Source: Longibacter salinarum
GTDB taxonomy: Bacteria > Bacteroidota > Rhodothermia > Rhodothermales > Salinibacteraceae
DNA: 64,000 bases
Direction of reading: 5' to 3'
Assembly (NCBI RefSeq): GCF_002554795.1
Contig: NZ_PDEQ01000001.1
Span: 186,001 to 250,000 of the forward strand
The notes under the pieces were generated by a model. It had not been told where the DNA came from, did not search any database, and saw only the letters and a list, made by a program, of their open reading frames with translations. Positions 18,762-26,839 of the stretch are shown here, in pieces (positions within the stretch are counted from its first letter, which is position 1; every line of letters begins with the position of its first letter). The position numbers and the translations under genes are program-made.

Positions 18762-19061
18762 ATGAAAGAGAAACCCGACGCGGAGGAGGAGTTTGCGCGG
18801 ACGATCCACGCAAAGGAGCAACGCAAGGCCGACGCCCGCGAACGGAAGCGGCCGGGCATTGTGTTCGGGATGGGCATGTTCGGGCTCGTCGGGTGGTCCG
18901 TCGCCATCCCGACGCTTCTGTGCCTGGCTCTCGGCGTCTGGATTGATGCCCGCTACGAGACACGGTTTTCCTGGACGCTCATGATGCTTGCTTTTGGGAT
19001 CATGCTCGGCGGCATGACGGCCTGGTACTGGGTGCGTGAGGAAAGCCGACATAACCGATAA
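18762..19061 (+). CDS. atpQ: N-type ATPase subunit AtpQ (AtpI-like)
   Basis: 99 residues. A charged N-terminus of about 35 residues precedes two membrane helices (about 37-62 and 70-90), as in AtpI-like assembly proteins. AtpQ is a membrane protein specific to N-ATPase operons and may help assemble the rotor ring. The ATG is part of the ATGA target duplication made by the element just upstream, so the 5' leader is now element sequence; AGG in the terminal repeat lies a few bases before the ATG and might serve as a weak ribosome site. Position between atpC and atpR fixes the identity. Confidence 0.88.
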   Translation: MKEKPDAEEEFARTIHAKEQRKADARERKRPGIVFGMGMFGLVGWSVAIPTLLCLALGVWIDARYETRFSWTLMMLAFGIMLGGMTAWYWVREESRHNR

Positions 19062-19172
19062 TGGCGCAGAATAAAAAGTCGCAGTACGCGAGCGAATCGC
19101 AATTTTCGAAAATGAGACGGCAATCGACCACGGTTCAGGCATGCCCCCAATCATTTCACGACATGAGGCTAC

Positions 19173-19487
19173 GTGATAAACGACATGACGTACGGATTGC
19201 TGCTTCTTTCTGCCCTCATTGGCGGCGTCGCACTGGGGACCTTTTACTTTGGCGGACTCTGGTATACGGTTGAACGCATACATGACGTCTCTCATCCGGC
19301 GTACCTTCTGGCCGGAAGCTTTCTGGTGCGGGCTGTCGTCGTTCTGTCCGGCTTTGTCGGCATCACCTACGCATTCGGATCGCGGCTGGAGATCGTTGGC
19401 ACGTGCCTTCTTGGCTTCATGATGGTTCGTCTCGTGCTCGTTCGCCGATGGGGTCCCGTGCCACGCGCCGCTCGTCCGTCGGGGTGA
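19173..19487 (+). CDS. atpR: N-type ATPase subunit AtpR
   Basis: 104 residues from the GTG at 19173, or 100 from the ATG at 19185. Three membrane helices are predicted; the conserved FYFGGLWYTV and the Arg within the second helix (SFLVRAVVVLSGF) are typical of AtpR, which is unique to N-ATPases. The Arg has been proposed to interact with the rotor-ring carboxylate. A gap of 111 bp to atpQ is unusually wide for this operon, and I see no gene in it. Confidence 0.9.
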   Translation: MINDMTYGLLLLSALIGGVALGTFYFGGLWYTVERIHDVSHPAYLLAGSFLVRAVVVLSGFVGITYAFGSRLEIVGTCLLGFMMVRLVLVRRWGPVPRAARPSG

Positions 19488-19540
19488 TACGCCGGAAATT
19501 CGGTGTATGGCAGGTGTCCTTCACGTAAGTCGTTGACTCG

Positions 19541-20257
19541 ATGGAGTTCAGTCCGGATCAAATCGTTTACTGGGAATGGCGATTCGTCACCATCAACGCG
19601 ACGCTCGTCTATTCATGGATCGTCGTGTTTCTGCTCGGTGCCGGGGCGTGGCTCATCACGCGCAACCTCACGATGGGCTCCGAAATACCGCGGTGGCAGA
19701 ACGGGATGGAGGTGCTCGTCGGGCAGATTCTGGCGCAGATCGAGACGACCGGCCTTCGCCACCCGAAGCGGTATCTTCCGTTCATCGGCACGCTCTTCAT
19801 TTTCATCGTTACCTGCAACATTCTCGGCGTCGTGCCCGGATTTGTCGCGCCCACTGCGTCGGTGACGACACCGATTGCACTTGCAATGTGCGTGTTCGTA
19901 GCGGTGCCCGTCTACGGCATCATAAATCTTGGTCTCAAAGCCTATCTCAAACGCTACATTCGGCCCACGCCGCTCATGCTGCCATTTACGATCATCGGAG
20001 AGATCTCGCGGACGGTGGCTCTCGGCATTCGGCTTTTCGGCAACATGATGAGCGGAAATCTGATCGTCGCGATTCTTCTCAGTCTCGCTCCGCTTTTGTT
20101 TCCCGTCGCCATGCAGGCGTTTGGTCTATTGATCGGCGTCATCCAGGCGTACGTGTTCGCCGTACTTGCGCTCGTCTACATCGCGTCCGGTGCGCGGGCT
20201 CACCAGGATACCGTAGAAAGCGCAACTGAGGACGCAGAACCAACTTCAACCGTTTAA
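19541..20257 (+). CDS. atpB: N-type ATPase subunit a
   Basis: 238 residues with about six membrane helices. It forms the ion half-channels next to the c-ring. The essential stator Arg is R164 in LGIRLFGNMMSG. The family signature near the C-terminus (VIQAYVFAVLALVYI) is present. The short acidic tail is not conserved. It follows atpR by 53 bp and precedes atpE by 17 bp. Confidence 0.95.
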   Translation: MEFSPDQIVYWEWRFVTINATLVYSWIVVFLLGAGAWLITRNLTMGSEIPRWQNGMEVLVGQILAQIETTGLRHPKRYLPFIGTLFIFIVTCNILGVVPGFVAPTASVTTPIALAMCVFVAVPVYGIINLGLKAYLKRYIRPTPLMLPFTIIGEISRTVALGIRLFGNMMSGNLIVAILLSLAPLLFPVAMQAFGLLIGVIQAYVFAVLALVYIASGARAHQDTVESATEDAEPTSTV

Positions 20258-20274
20258 TTTTGACGCCGCAGTCC

Positions 20275-20553
20275 ATGGACAGCATTAGCCTTGTTGGAAC
20301 GGTTTCGATCATTGTCGCCGGACTCACCATTGCCATCGGCTCCATCGGGCCGGCGCTAGGTGAAGGCCGCGCCTTGTCCGAGGCGCTCAACGCCATGGCG
20401 CAGCAGCCGGATGAGGCCGACACGATCACGCGCACGTTATTCGTCGGGCTCGCGATGGTGGAGTCTACAGCGATTTACTGCTTCGTAATCTCGCTCATCA
20501 TCGTATTCGCGAATCCGTTCTGGGATTTCGTCATCCAGAACGCCGCTCCGTGA
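20275..20553 (+). CDS. atpE: N-type ATPase subunit c
   Basis: 92 residues from the ATG at 20275 (the frame also opens at a TTG at 20260). Two membrane helices form the rotor-ring hairpin. Helix 1 has GSIGPALGEG with Glu30; helix 2 has AMVESTAIYCF with Glu63-Ser64-Thr65 and Tyr68. The VES/T..Y pattern resembles Na+-binding c subunits such as that of Ilyobacter tartaricus, with Glu30 where Ilyobacter has Gln. An N-ATPase ring with paired Glu has been reported to be proton-specific in Burkholderia, so the coupling ion is uncertain. Confidence 0.95.
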   Translation: MDSISLVGTVSIIVAGLTIAIGSIGPALGEGRALSEALNAMAQQPDEADTITRTLFVGLAMVESTAIYCFVISLIIVFANPFWDFVIQNAAP

Positions 20554-20625
20554 GCATGAGGGCTGAGCCGTATTCGCGATCGCCGCTCGAACCAATGGGC
20601 TGACCAACAGACGCAAATAGATATC

Positions 20626-21447
20626 GTGCAGATCGACTGGTTCACATTTGGAGCGCAGATCGTCAATTTTCTGATTCTGATCGGACTATTGAAGCGGTTC
20701 CTTTACGGCCCGATCCTGGACGCTATGGATCGCCGGGAAGCCTCCATCCGGTCGCGCATCGCCGAGGCTGAAACGAAGAAGGAAGAAGCGCAACAGGAGG
20801 GGGAGCACTACCGATCACTTCAGTTAGCTTTCGAGGCGCACCGGGAGGAACGGATGCAAGAGGTGGAGGAGGATGCAGAGGCTCACCGCCATCAACTTCT
20901 CGCTCGTGCCCGTGAGGATATTGAGTATCTGGAAGCGCAGTGGAGGGAGGCAATCGAGCGTGATCGCGCGGCGTTTTTGCACACCGTCTCCGAGCGTGCG
21001 GTGACGGAAACGATCGAGCTTACCCGACGCGTTCTGAACGATCTGGCGGACGCGGATCTGGAGGAACAGGTGATGACGGTCTTTCTCCGTCATTTACAGA
21101 ACCCGGAGGATGCGCTGGCGAAAAAGCTAGTCGATGCTTTTGAGGAGGCCGATGCGGAGGTGACCATCCGTAGTGCCTTTGAGCTCTCCGATGCACAGCG
21201 TGCCCGTCTGTTGGCGGTGCTTCAGGAGCGAGCAGGTCACGATCTGCTGTTGTCGACGGCGACAGACAGCGGGATCGGTCTTGGCGTCGAGGTTCAGGTT
21301 GCGAATCGGACGATCGGGTGGACGATCGATCAATACGTCGAGCAGCTACTTGAGGATGTGCTCCGTCAGCTTGAGGCGGATCTCGATCAACGACTGACCG
21401 CGGGTGTTTCAGATGCCAGTTCCATGGCATGGGTCCGCCATAGATAA
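20626..21447 (+). CDS. atpF: N-type ATPase subunit b (long form)
   Basis: 273 residues from a GTG at 20626. One N-terminal membrane helix (about 8-28) is followed by a long coiled coil (about 35-135, rich in Glu, Arg and Gln). The C-terminal half (about 140-250) includes IRSAFELSDAQRARLLAVL, which resembles the delta-subunit domain that ties the stalk to the head. The operon has no separate atpH, as is normal for N-ATPases, so this subunit probably carries both jobs. Ordinary b subunits are about 160 residues. Confidence 0.9.
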   Translation: MQIDWFTFGAQIVNFLILIGLLKRFLYGPILDAMDRREASIRSRIAEAETKKEEAQQEGEHYRSLQLAFEAHREERMQEVEEDAEAHRHQLLARAREDIEYLEAQWREAIERDRAAFLHTVSERAVTETIELTRRVLNDLADADLEEQVMTVFLRHLQNPEDALAKKLVDAFEEADAEVTIRSAFELSDAQRARLLAVLQERAGHDLLLSTATDSGIGLGVEVQVANRTIGWTIDQYVEQLLEDVLRQLEADLDQRLTAGVSDASSMAWVRHR

Positions 21448-21472
21448 ATCAGACGAACGGTGCTAGATCGCG

Positions 21473-23044
21473 ATGGATGATGAACCGGTGATATACGGTG
21501 ACCTGGGATTGGTGTCGCTAGCCGAGTTGGCGTTCGACGTTGTCGCGCAAACGCGCGAGGTAGCGGAACCGACCCTTGAAATGCGCGAGATGGGACGGGT
21601 CACGTATGTCGGAGAGGGCATCGCACGGGTGTCGGGCCTTCCAACGGTGCAGGCGGAAGAACTTGTGCGTTTCGAGAACGGCAGGCTGGGGATGGCACTG
21701 AATCTCGATGCGGCCGAAGTAGGTGTTGTGTTATTGGACGAACGCGAGGACCTGGACGCGGGCTCGAAGGTCCACCGGACCGGCCGCATCCTGGACGTGC
21801 CGGTAGGGGATTCGCTCCTCGGGCGCGTCGTCGATGCAATTGGACGCCCGATCGACCGCCGCGGAGCGATTCGGGCCGATATGCACCGCCCCGTCGAACG
21901 CGAGGCTCCCGCCATCATGGATCGCGCCCCCGTCGATACCCCGATGCAGACCGGTCTGAAGGTCGTGGATGCGCTGATTCCCATCGGGCGCGGCCAGCGC
22001 GAACTTATTCTCGGCGACCGTCAGACCGGCAAGACGGCGGTCGCGCTGGACACCATTCTCAACCAGCGGGAGACCGATGTCTACTGTGTGTACTGCGCCA
22101 TCGGGCAGCGCAACGCCGCGGTGGCTTCAGTGATCTCAGACTTGCAGGAGCACGACGCGATGGCGTATACGACGGTGGTGGTCGCTGGAGGGGACGAGCC
22201 GCCGGGGTTGCAGTTCGTGGCGCCGTACGCGGCCACGACGATCGCTGAGTTTTACATGGAGGCTGGGCGCGATGTGCTAATCGTCTACGACGACCTCACG
22301 CGTCATGCTCGCGCCTACCGTGAGCTATCACTTTTGCTGCGACGCCCACCCGGGCGTGAAGCTTATCCCGGCGACATTTTTTACATCCACTCACGACTTC
22401 TTGAGCGTGCCACGCACCTCGACGATGACCACGGCGGCGGGTCGTTAACGGCGTTGCCAGTCGTTGAAACCGAGGCTCAAAATCTTTCCGCGTACATCCC
22501 GACCAATCTGATTTCCATCACCGATGGTCAGATCTATTTGTCACCTACCCTTTTTCAGAAAGGCATTCTACCGGCCGTCGATGTTGGCCGATCGGTGTCC
22601 CGCGTAGGTGGGAAAGCACAGATGCCTGCGTACCGTCAGATGGCGGGTGACTTGCGGCTCTCCTACGCGCAATTCGAGGAGTTGGAGGACTTCGCACGCT
22701 TTGGAACGCGACTCGACGAGGACACGCAACGGACGCTTCAGCATGGCCGCCGCGTGCGCGAAGTCCTGAAGCAATCGCAATATGATCCAATGCCCGTGGC
22801 CGAGCAGGTGGCTGTCCTTTTCGCAACCACAAACGGACTGCTGGATGGTCTCGACATCGCTCAGATTCCAGAAGCCGAGAGCCGTATTCGATTGGCCGTC
22901 CGTGATGACGTCCCGGAGATCTGTGCGCAGATCGAGGAAGGGCAGTCGCTGGACGACGCGGCACGCGCAGCGCTTCTGCGTGTCGCTCGAGCGGCAGTTC
23001 AGTCAATCACAATGAACCACGAGGCTGGAGATGGAGACGCTTGA
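21473..23044 (+). CDS. atpA: N-type ATPase alpha subunit
   Basis: 523 residues. Non-catalytic nucleotide-binding head subunit; the Walker A motif GDRQTGKT is at about 181-188 and the alpha signature region around [20 protein letters not shown] follows. It starts 25 bp after atpF and overlaps atpG by 14 bp. Confidence 0.95.
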   Translation: MDDEPVIYGDLGLVSLAELAFDVVAQTREVAEPTLEMREMGRVTYVGEGIARVSGLPTVQAEELVRFENGRLGMALNLDAAEVGVVLLDEREDLDAGSKVHRTGRILDVPVGDSLLGRVVDAIGRPIDRRGAIRADMHRPVEREAPAIMDRAPVDTPMQTGLKVVDALIPIGRGQRELILGDRQTGKTAVALDTILNQRETDVYCVYCAIGQRNAAVASVISDLQEHDAMAYTTVVVAGGDEPPGLQFVAPYAATTIAEFYMEAGRDVLIVYDDLTRHARAYRELSLLLRRPPGREAYPGDIFYIHSRLLERATHLDDDHGGGSLTALPVVETEAQNLSAYIPTNLISITDGQIYLSPTLFQKGILPAVDVGRSVSRVGGKAQMPAYRQMAGDLRLSYAQFEELEDFARFGTRLDEDTQRTLQHGRRVREVLKQSQYDPMPVAEQVAVLFATTNGLLDGLDIAQIPEAESRIRLAVRDDVPEICAQIEEGQSLDDAARAALLRVARAAVQSITMNHEAGDGDA

Positions 23045-23924
23045 ATCGCTACGTCGGCAGATTAACAGCACCCGGCGCCTGCGGTCGGTCGTTCGCACGA
23101 TGAAGGTGCTGTCGCTCACCAGCATCCGGCAGTGCGAGCGGGCGGTCGAGGCGCTTGAGGCGTACGACGAGACTGTGCAACTCGGCTTGCGTGCGGCCGT
23201 GCGGAGGCGTCATCGGCTCCCAGTTCTTCGTGAAAGCTCATCGTCGCGACCCCAGCCCGTGGCCATAATCGTGATCGGGTCCACATGGGGAATGTGCGGC
23301 CGGTTCAACGAACAGCTTGCTGAGCGTGTGGCCCGAGAGATGGACGATCTCCACCAACAGCAGGTGACGCTCCTCGCGCTGGGCGATTACGTTTCAGGTC
23401 CGTTGGAGCGACACGGAGTTGTGCCGGATGCGCACGGGGCGACGCCGGAATCAGTCGAGGGGATCACCCGGCGTGTTGAAGAGCTGCTGCTCCGTGTTGA
23501 AGCGTGGAGAAGGGAGGACGGAATCGACCGCTTGCTGCTGTTCTACAATGACCCTGCGTCTGGTTCGATGTACGACGCCAACGTGCGACAGCTACTTCCG
23601 ATTGATGTCGCATGGCTTCGGGGATTGCGCGAGCAGGCGTGGCCGACGAAGATGCTGCCGAACTTCCGAACCGAGTGGGAGTCGTTGTTTTCCGCACTGG
23701 TCCGCGAATATCTGTTCGTCTCACTACACCGATCGTTTGCGGAGTCGCTGGCCAGTGAGCATAGCAGCCGACTTGCGGCGATGCAACGTGCCGAAACCAA
23801 CGTGGACGAGCGCCTGCAGTCGCTGAATGCGCGCTTTCACCGTCAACGACAGACAGCCGTTACGGCGGAGGTGCTCGACATTATGGGCGGATTCGAAGCG
23901 CTGCAAACCCCTGGAGATCGTTGA
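23031..23924 (+). CDS. atpG: N-type ATPase gamma subunit
   Basis: 297 residues. The central rotor shaft: N-terminal helix [20 protein letters not shown] and C-terminal helix with [26 protein letters not shown]-like pattern (two long coiled-coil helices), with a Rossmann-like middle. The start overlaps atpA by 14 bp. It is the last gene of the N-ATPase operon and is convergent with the PfkB kinase gene. The divergent N-ATPase gamma sequences are less like housekeeping AtpG than alpha or beta are, and that holds here. Confidence 0.92.
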   Translation: METLESLRRQINSTRRLRSVVRTMKVLSLTSIRQCERAVEALEAYDETVQLGLRAAVRRRHRLPVLRESSSSRPQPVAIIVIGSTWGMCGRFNEQLAERVAREMDDLHQQQVTLLALGDYVSGPLERHGVVPDAHGATPESVEGITRRVEELLLRVEAWRREDGIDRLLLFYNDPASGSMYDANVRQLLPIDVAWLRGLREQAWPTKMLPNFRTEWESLFSALVREYLFVSLHRSFAESLASEHSSRLAAMQRAETNVDERLQSLNARFHRQRQTAVTAEVLDIMGGFEALQTPGDR

Positions 23925-24027
23925 TAAATGTTGGTGTGCGACTCGCATAGGACAGAGACCACGAATGGTGAGGTGCTTCATGCAGTGCGAGCACGACACG
24001 AAAGGTGAGTGAGTCACGCCCCGACCT

Positions 24028-24972
24028 TCATCCGTTGTTGAGGCCGTCGATCGGACCGAGGCTCGTGAGCGGACCAATAGATTTAAGTTTCTGCGCTGCC
24101 ACTTCCATCCCGATGCGGGCTCCTTCCGCCGGTGTGCAATTTCGGATCTGAGCCGAGAGAAAGCCTCCCCAGAACGCGTCGCCGGCTCCCGTCGCGTCGG
24201 CGATGTCTGGTACCGGTGTAGCGGGCAACTCGGCGTGGGACGCACCGTCGTTCCAGGAGACCCGGCAGCCGTCGGGTCCCCGCGTCAGGCAGACGGACTC
24301 AGCGCCCCAATCATGAAGGCGATGTACTCCTCGAACGCCCTGATCCGTTGGCCCAAAAAGGCGACGAAGGTCATCATCGCTTACTTTGACGTACGACGCA
24401 TTGCCCACCACGTCCTTCAGAATAGAAATGGCTTCGTCACGGTCCGGCCAGATTCTGGGCGCATAGTTTACATCGATGGACCGTTTGGCTCCACCATCTT
24501 TGGCGATACGAAACAGGGACAGAATCGTGCTCCGTGCTGGCTCGCGACTAAGCGCGAACGCAGTCGTGTGAACGATCCGCGCGTCACGGAGCACCTCGGC
24601 GTCGACCTGTGAGATGTCGAGGTGCATATCGGCGTGCCGGTAGGCGATGAACTCCGAGGTTCCCGCACTGCGTGAAAGTAGCACACAGGACGTTGGTGCA
24701 TGCTTGGTCGTACGGACAAAGTCCGTATCTACGCCGGCTTCGTCCAGCTCGCGCTTCAGAAAGTCGCCGAGTCCATCGTTTCCGACGCTGGCTATAATCG
24801 CGGTACGACAACCGGCGAGCGCGGCTGTGCGCACCAGGTTGGCAGGACTGCCGCCCTGCTGACGTTCAAAGGTCGAAGTTTTCTCAAGCGTACCTTCAGG
24901 ATCTGCACCAATCAGGTCGACGAGGAGTTCGCCAATCGCGATAACGTCGAAGGTCGGAAGGTTCGGTTCCAT
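24028..24972 (-). CDS. PfkB-family carbohydrate kinase (fructokinase-like)
   Basis: 314 residues of the ribokinase/PfkB fold. The N-terminal GELLVDLIG and GGSPANLV motifs bind the sugar; the C-terminal signature DATGAGDAFWGG (259-270) holds the catalytic base D265. It phosphorylates a sugar with ATP in the cytoplasm. Fructose is the likely substrate from the overall motif pattern, but 2-keto-3-deoxygluconate is possible. It follows an SSS symporter and a TonB receptor gene on the same strand (71 bp gap), so it probably handles the imported sugar. Confidence 0.9.
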   Translation of the reverse strand: MEPNLPTFDVIAIGELLVDLIGADPEGTLEKTSTFERQQGGSPANLVRTAALAGCRTAIIASVGNDGLGDFLKRELDEAGVDTDFVRTTKHAPTSCVLLSRSAGTSEFIAYRHADMHLDISQVDAEVLRDARIVHTTAFALSREPARSTILSLFRIAKDGGAKRSIDVNYAPRIWPDRDEAISILKDVVGNASYVKVSDDDLRRLFGPTDQGVRGVHRLHDWGAESVCLTRGPDGCRVSWNDGASHAELPATPVPDIADATGAGDAFWGGFLSAQIRNCTPAEGARIGMEVAAQKLKSIGPLTSLGPIDGLNNG

Positions 24973-25043
24973 CTGAGAGCGTGGGGAAGAGAGGGCTGGA
25001 AAAGGAATGTTTGCGGAGGATCAATCACCCCAGCGAAGAGGGA

Positions 25044-26645
25044 CTACCAGAACATCGCCAAGACGATTGCGATAAGGCCCAGAAGAACGGCCGATTGGAT
25101 AAAGAAATTCTGGTACCAGGGAAGGCGATTGACGTGGGCGACCTGCTCACGGAACGTGGCGGGCGTCCAAGTATACTCTGCGACTTGATCCGGATCCGGT
25201 TCCTCCCCCATGAGGCTCACGACAATGATTGTAGTGACGCTGATGGCCAGGAGAATGGCAGGAATGTAGAGGAACTGGATGGAGAAGAGCCCGAGACCGT
25301 ACTGCATGACCGCCATGCTGATCGCGGCCGCGTGCCCGACGATGAGACCCGCAAACGCGCTGTGCCGGTTGGCACGAGACCAGAAAAGACCCATCACAAA
25401 ACAGGCGACGACCGGTGGACTCAGGTAGGCGAGTACGTTCTGGAGGTACTGCCACAGCGAAGGGAAATTCAGAATGAGTGGCGCCCAGGCAGCCGCGAGC
25501 AACATGAAGACAAACGTGGTGATCCGGCCCGTAACGACGAGCATCCGATTGCTGGCATTGGGCTTCAACTTCTTGACGAAGTCCATCGTTACGAGTGTAG
25601 ACGCCGAGTTCAGCGTCGAGTCCACGCTCGACATAATTGCAGCCACAAGCGCGGCCAGGATAAGTCCACGCACGCCTATGGGAAGAAGGTCGAACAGGAG
25701 GGTTGGGAAGACCATGTCGGGACGCGCGGCGAGCGCTTCGTACGTCTCCGGAGAGTAGATAACACGGGCAAAGGTGCCCGGGAGCACCATGATGAAGATC
25801 ACCGGTACCTTGAGCAGTCCAGCGAAGAGGGCCCCCCATCGCCCGTGATCCAGGTTTTTCGCGCCCAGGGTCCGTTGCACCATAAACTGGTTGGTGCCCC
25901 AAAAATAGAAGCCGAGAAGAAAGACGCCGGTGATCAAACCGGGCCAGGGGAGGACATCGTCCGTCGCAGGCCGAATGAGGCTTAGCATCTCCGGTGGGGT
26001 GGCTTCCTGCACGGCGCTCCATGAGCCGACTTGCTCCCAGGCGATCCACGACACCGCGACGGAGGCCATTAGAAGCAAAACGGCCTGAATCGCGTCGGTA
26101 TAGACCACGGCCTTGAGACCGCCTGCGATGGTGTAGAGGCCAGAAAGGACCGCAAGAATCACGACCGACTGCCACATCGGGAATTCTGGATAGATCAACT
26201 GGATCACCAGCGCTCCTGCGTACAGTGCCCCCGCGGTGTCGATCAGGATGTTCCCCGTAACCGTAACGACCGAAAAGTAGTAGCGCGACCTCTCGTCGAA
26301 CCGGCGTTCCAGAAACTCCGGCATCGTAAATATTTGAGACCGCAGATAGAAGGGGAGGAAGAAGAGAGCGAAGATGATGAGCACCACGACGGCCATCCAT
26401 TCGTAGTTGAAGACCGCGATCCCGGTCGAGTACGCCTCTCCCGCCATCCCGACCAGGCTGCTCGTCGACATGTTTGACGCATAGAGCGAGAATCCGATCA
26501 GGCCCCAGGTTAGTGACCGGCCGGCCAGGAAATAATCGTCCGTCGATTTTTGTTCGCGTGAGAAATAGAATCCGATGCCAACGATGACCAGGATATACAG
26601 GGCCACCATCACGAGGTCGATGAACTGAAGTTCAAATTGAGGCAT
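25044..26645 (-). CDS. Sodium/solute symporter (SSS/SGLT family), copy A
   Basis: 533 residues with about 13-14 membrane helices. The N-terminus SREQKSTDDYFLAGRSLTW followed by LYASNMSTSSLVGMAG matches the SGLT-like branch of the SSS family, in which this early helix holds Na+ and sugar sites. Family motifs recur near 300-345 (GLILAALVAAIMSSVDSTLN). It couples sodium entry to import of a sugar or similar solute. It lies between the PfkB kinase and the TonB receptor genes on the minus strand. It is clearly homologous to the divergent copy B at 30120-31721. Confidence 0.94.
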   Translation of the reverse strand: MPQFELQFIDLVMVALYILVIVGIGFYFSREQKSTDDYFLAGRSLTWGLIGFSLYASNMSTSSLVGMAGEAYSTGIAVFNYEWMAVVVLIIFALFFLPFYLRSQIFTMPEFLERRFDERSRYYFSVVTVTGNILIDTAGALYAGALVIQLIYPEFPMWQSVVILAVLSGLYTIAGGLKAVVYTDAIQAVLLLMASVAVSWIAWEQVGSWSAVQEATPPEMLSLIRPATDDVLPWPGLITGVFLLGFYFWGTNQFMVQRTLGAKNLDHGRWGALFAGLLKVPVIFIMVLPGTFARVIYSPETYEALAARPDMVFPTLLFDLLPIGVRGLILAALVAAIMSSVDSTLNSASTLVTMDFVKKLKPNASNRMLVVTGRITTFVFMLLAAAWAPLILNFPSLWQYLQNVLAYLSPPVVACFVMGLFWSRANRHSAFAGLIVGHAAAISMAVMQYGLGLFSIQFLYIPAILLAISVTTIIVVSLMGEEPDPDQVAEYTWTPATFREQVAHVNRLPWYQNFFIQSAVLLGLIAIVLAMFW

Positions 26646-26757
26646 GAGGTGAGGGCAAGTCGAGAGGGCGAAAAAGCAGGTTCAGATTACGTCCAGGCAC
26701 TCCGCTGGGCGTCCTACAGGCTCGTACAATATACGTAAATGAACCACATACGGAAAA

Positions 26758-26790
26758 CACCGGCCCGACCCACAGGTGGCCAAGCCGGTG
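26758..26790 (-). terminator. Rho-independent terminator after the TonB receptor gene
   Basis: The arms GCCGGTG/CACCGGC (26758-26764 and 26784-26790) form a hairpin, and read on the minus strand it is followed by TTTTCC. It lies 50 bp past the receptor stop. Some read-through to the symporter gene, or a separate promoter, would be needed for the latter. Confidence 0.65.
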
Positions 26791-26839
26791 CATTTCCGTT
26801 GGGCACCCGCGTGAAAACGGGCACCATCAGAGGATGATG

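Noticed and set aside
19061-19273. 70-residue frame overlapping the start of atpR, with TAATG overlap to atpQ
   Set aside because: No family likeness and it overlaps atpR, whose N-terminus is conserved.
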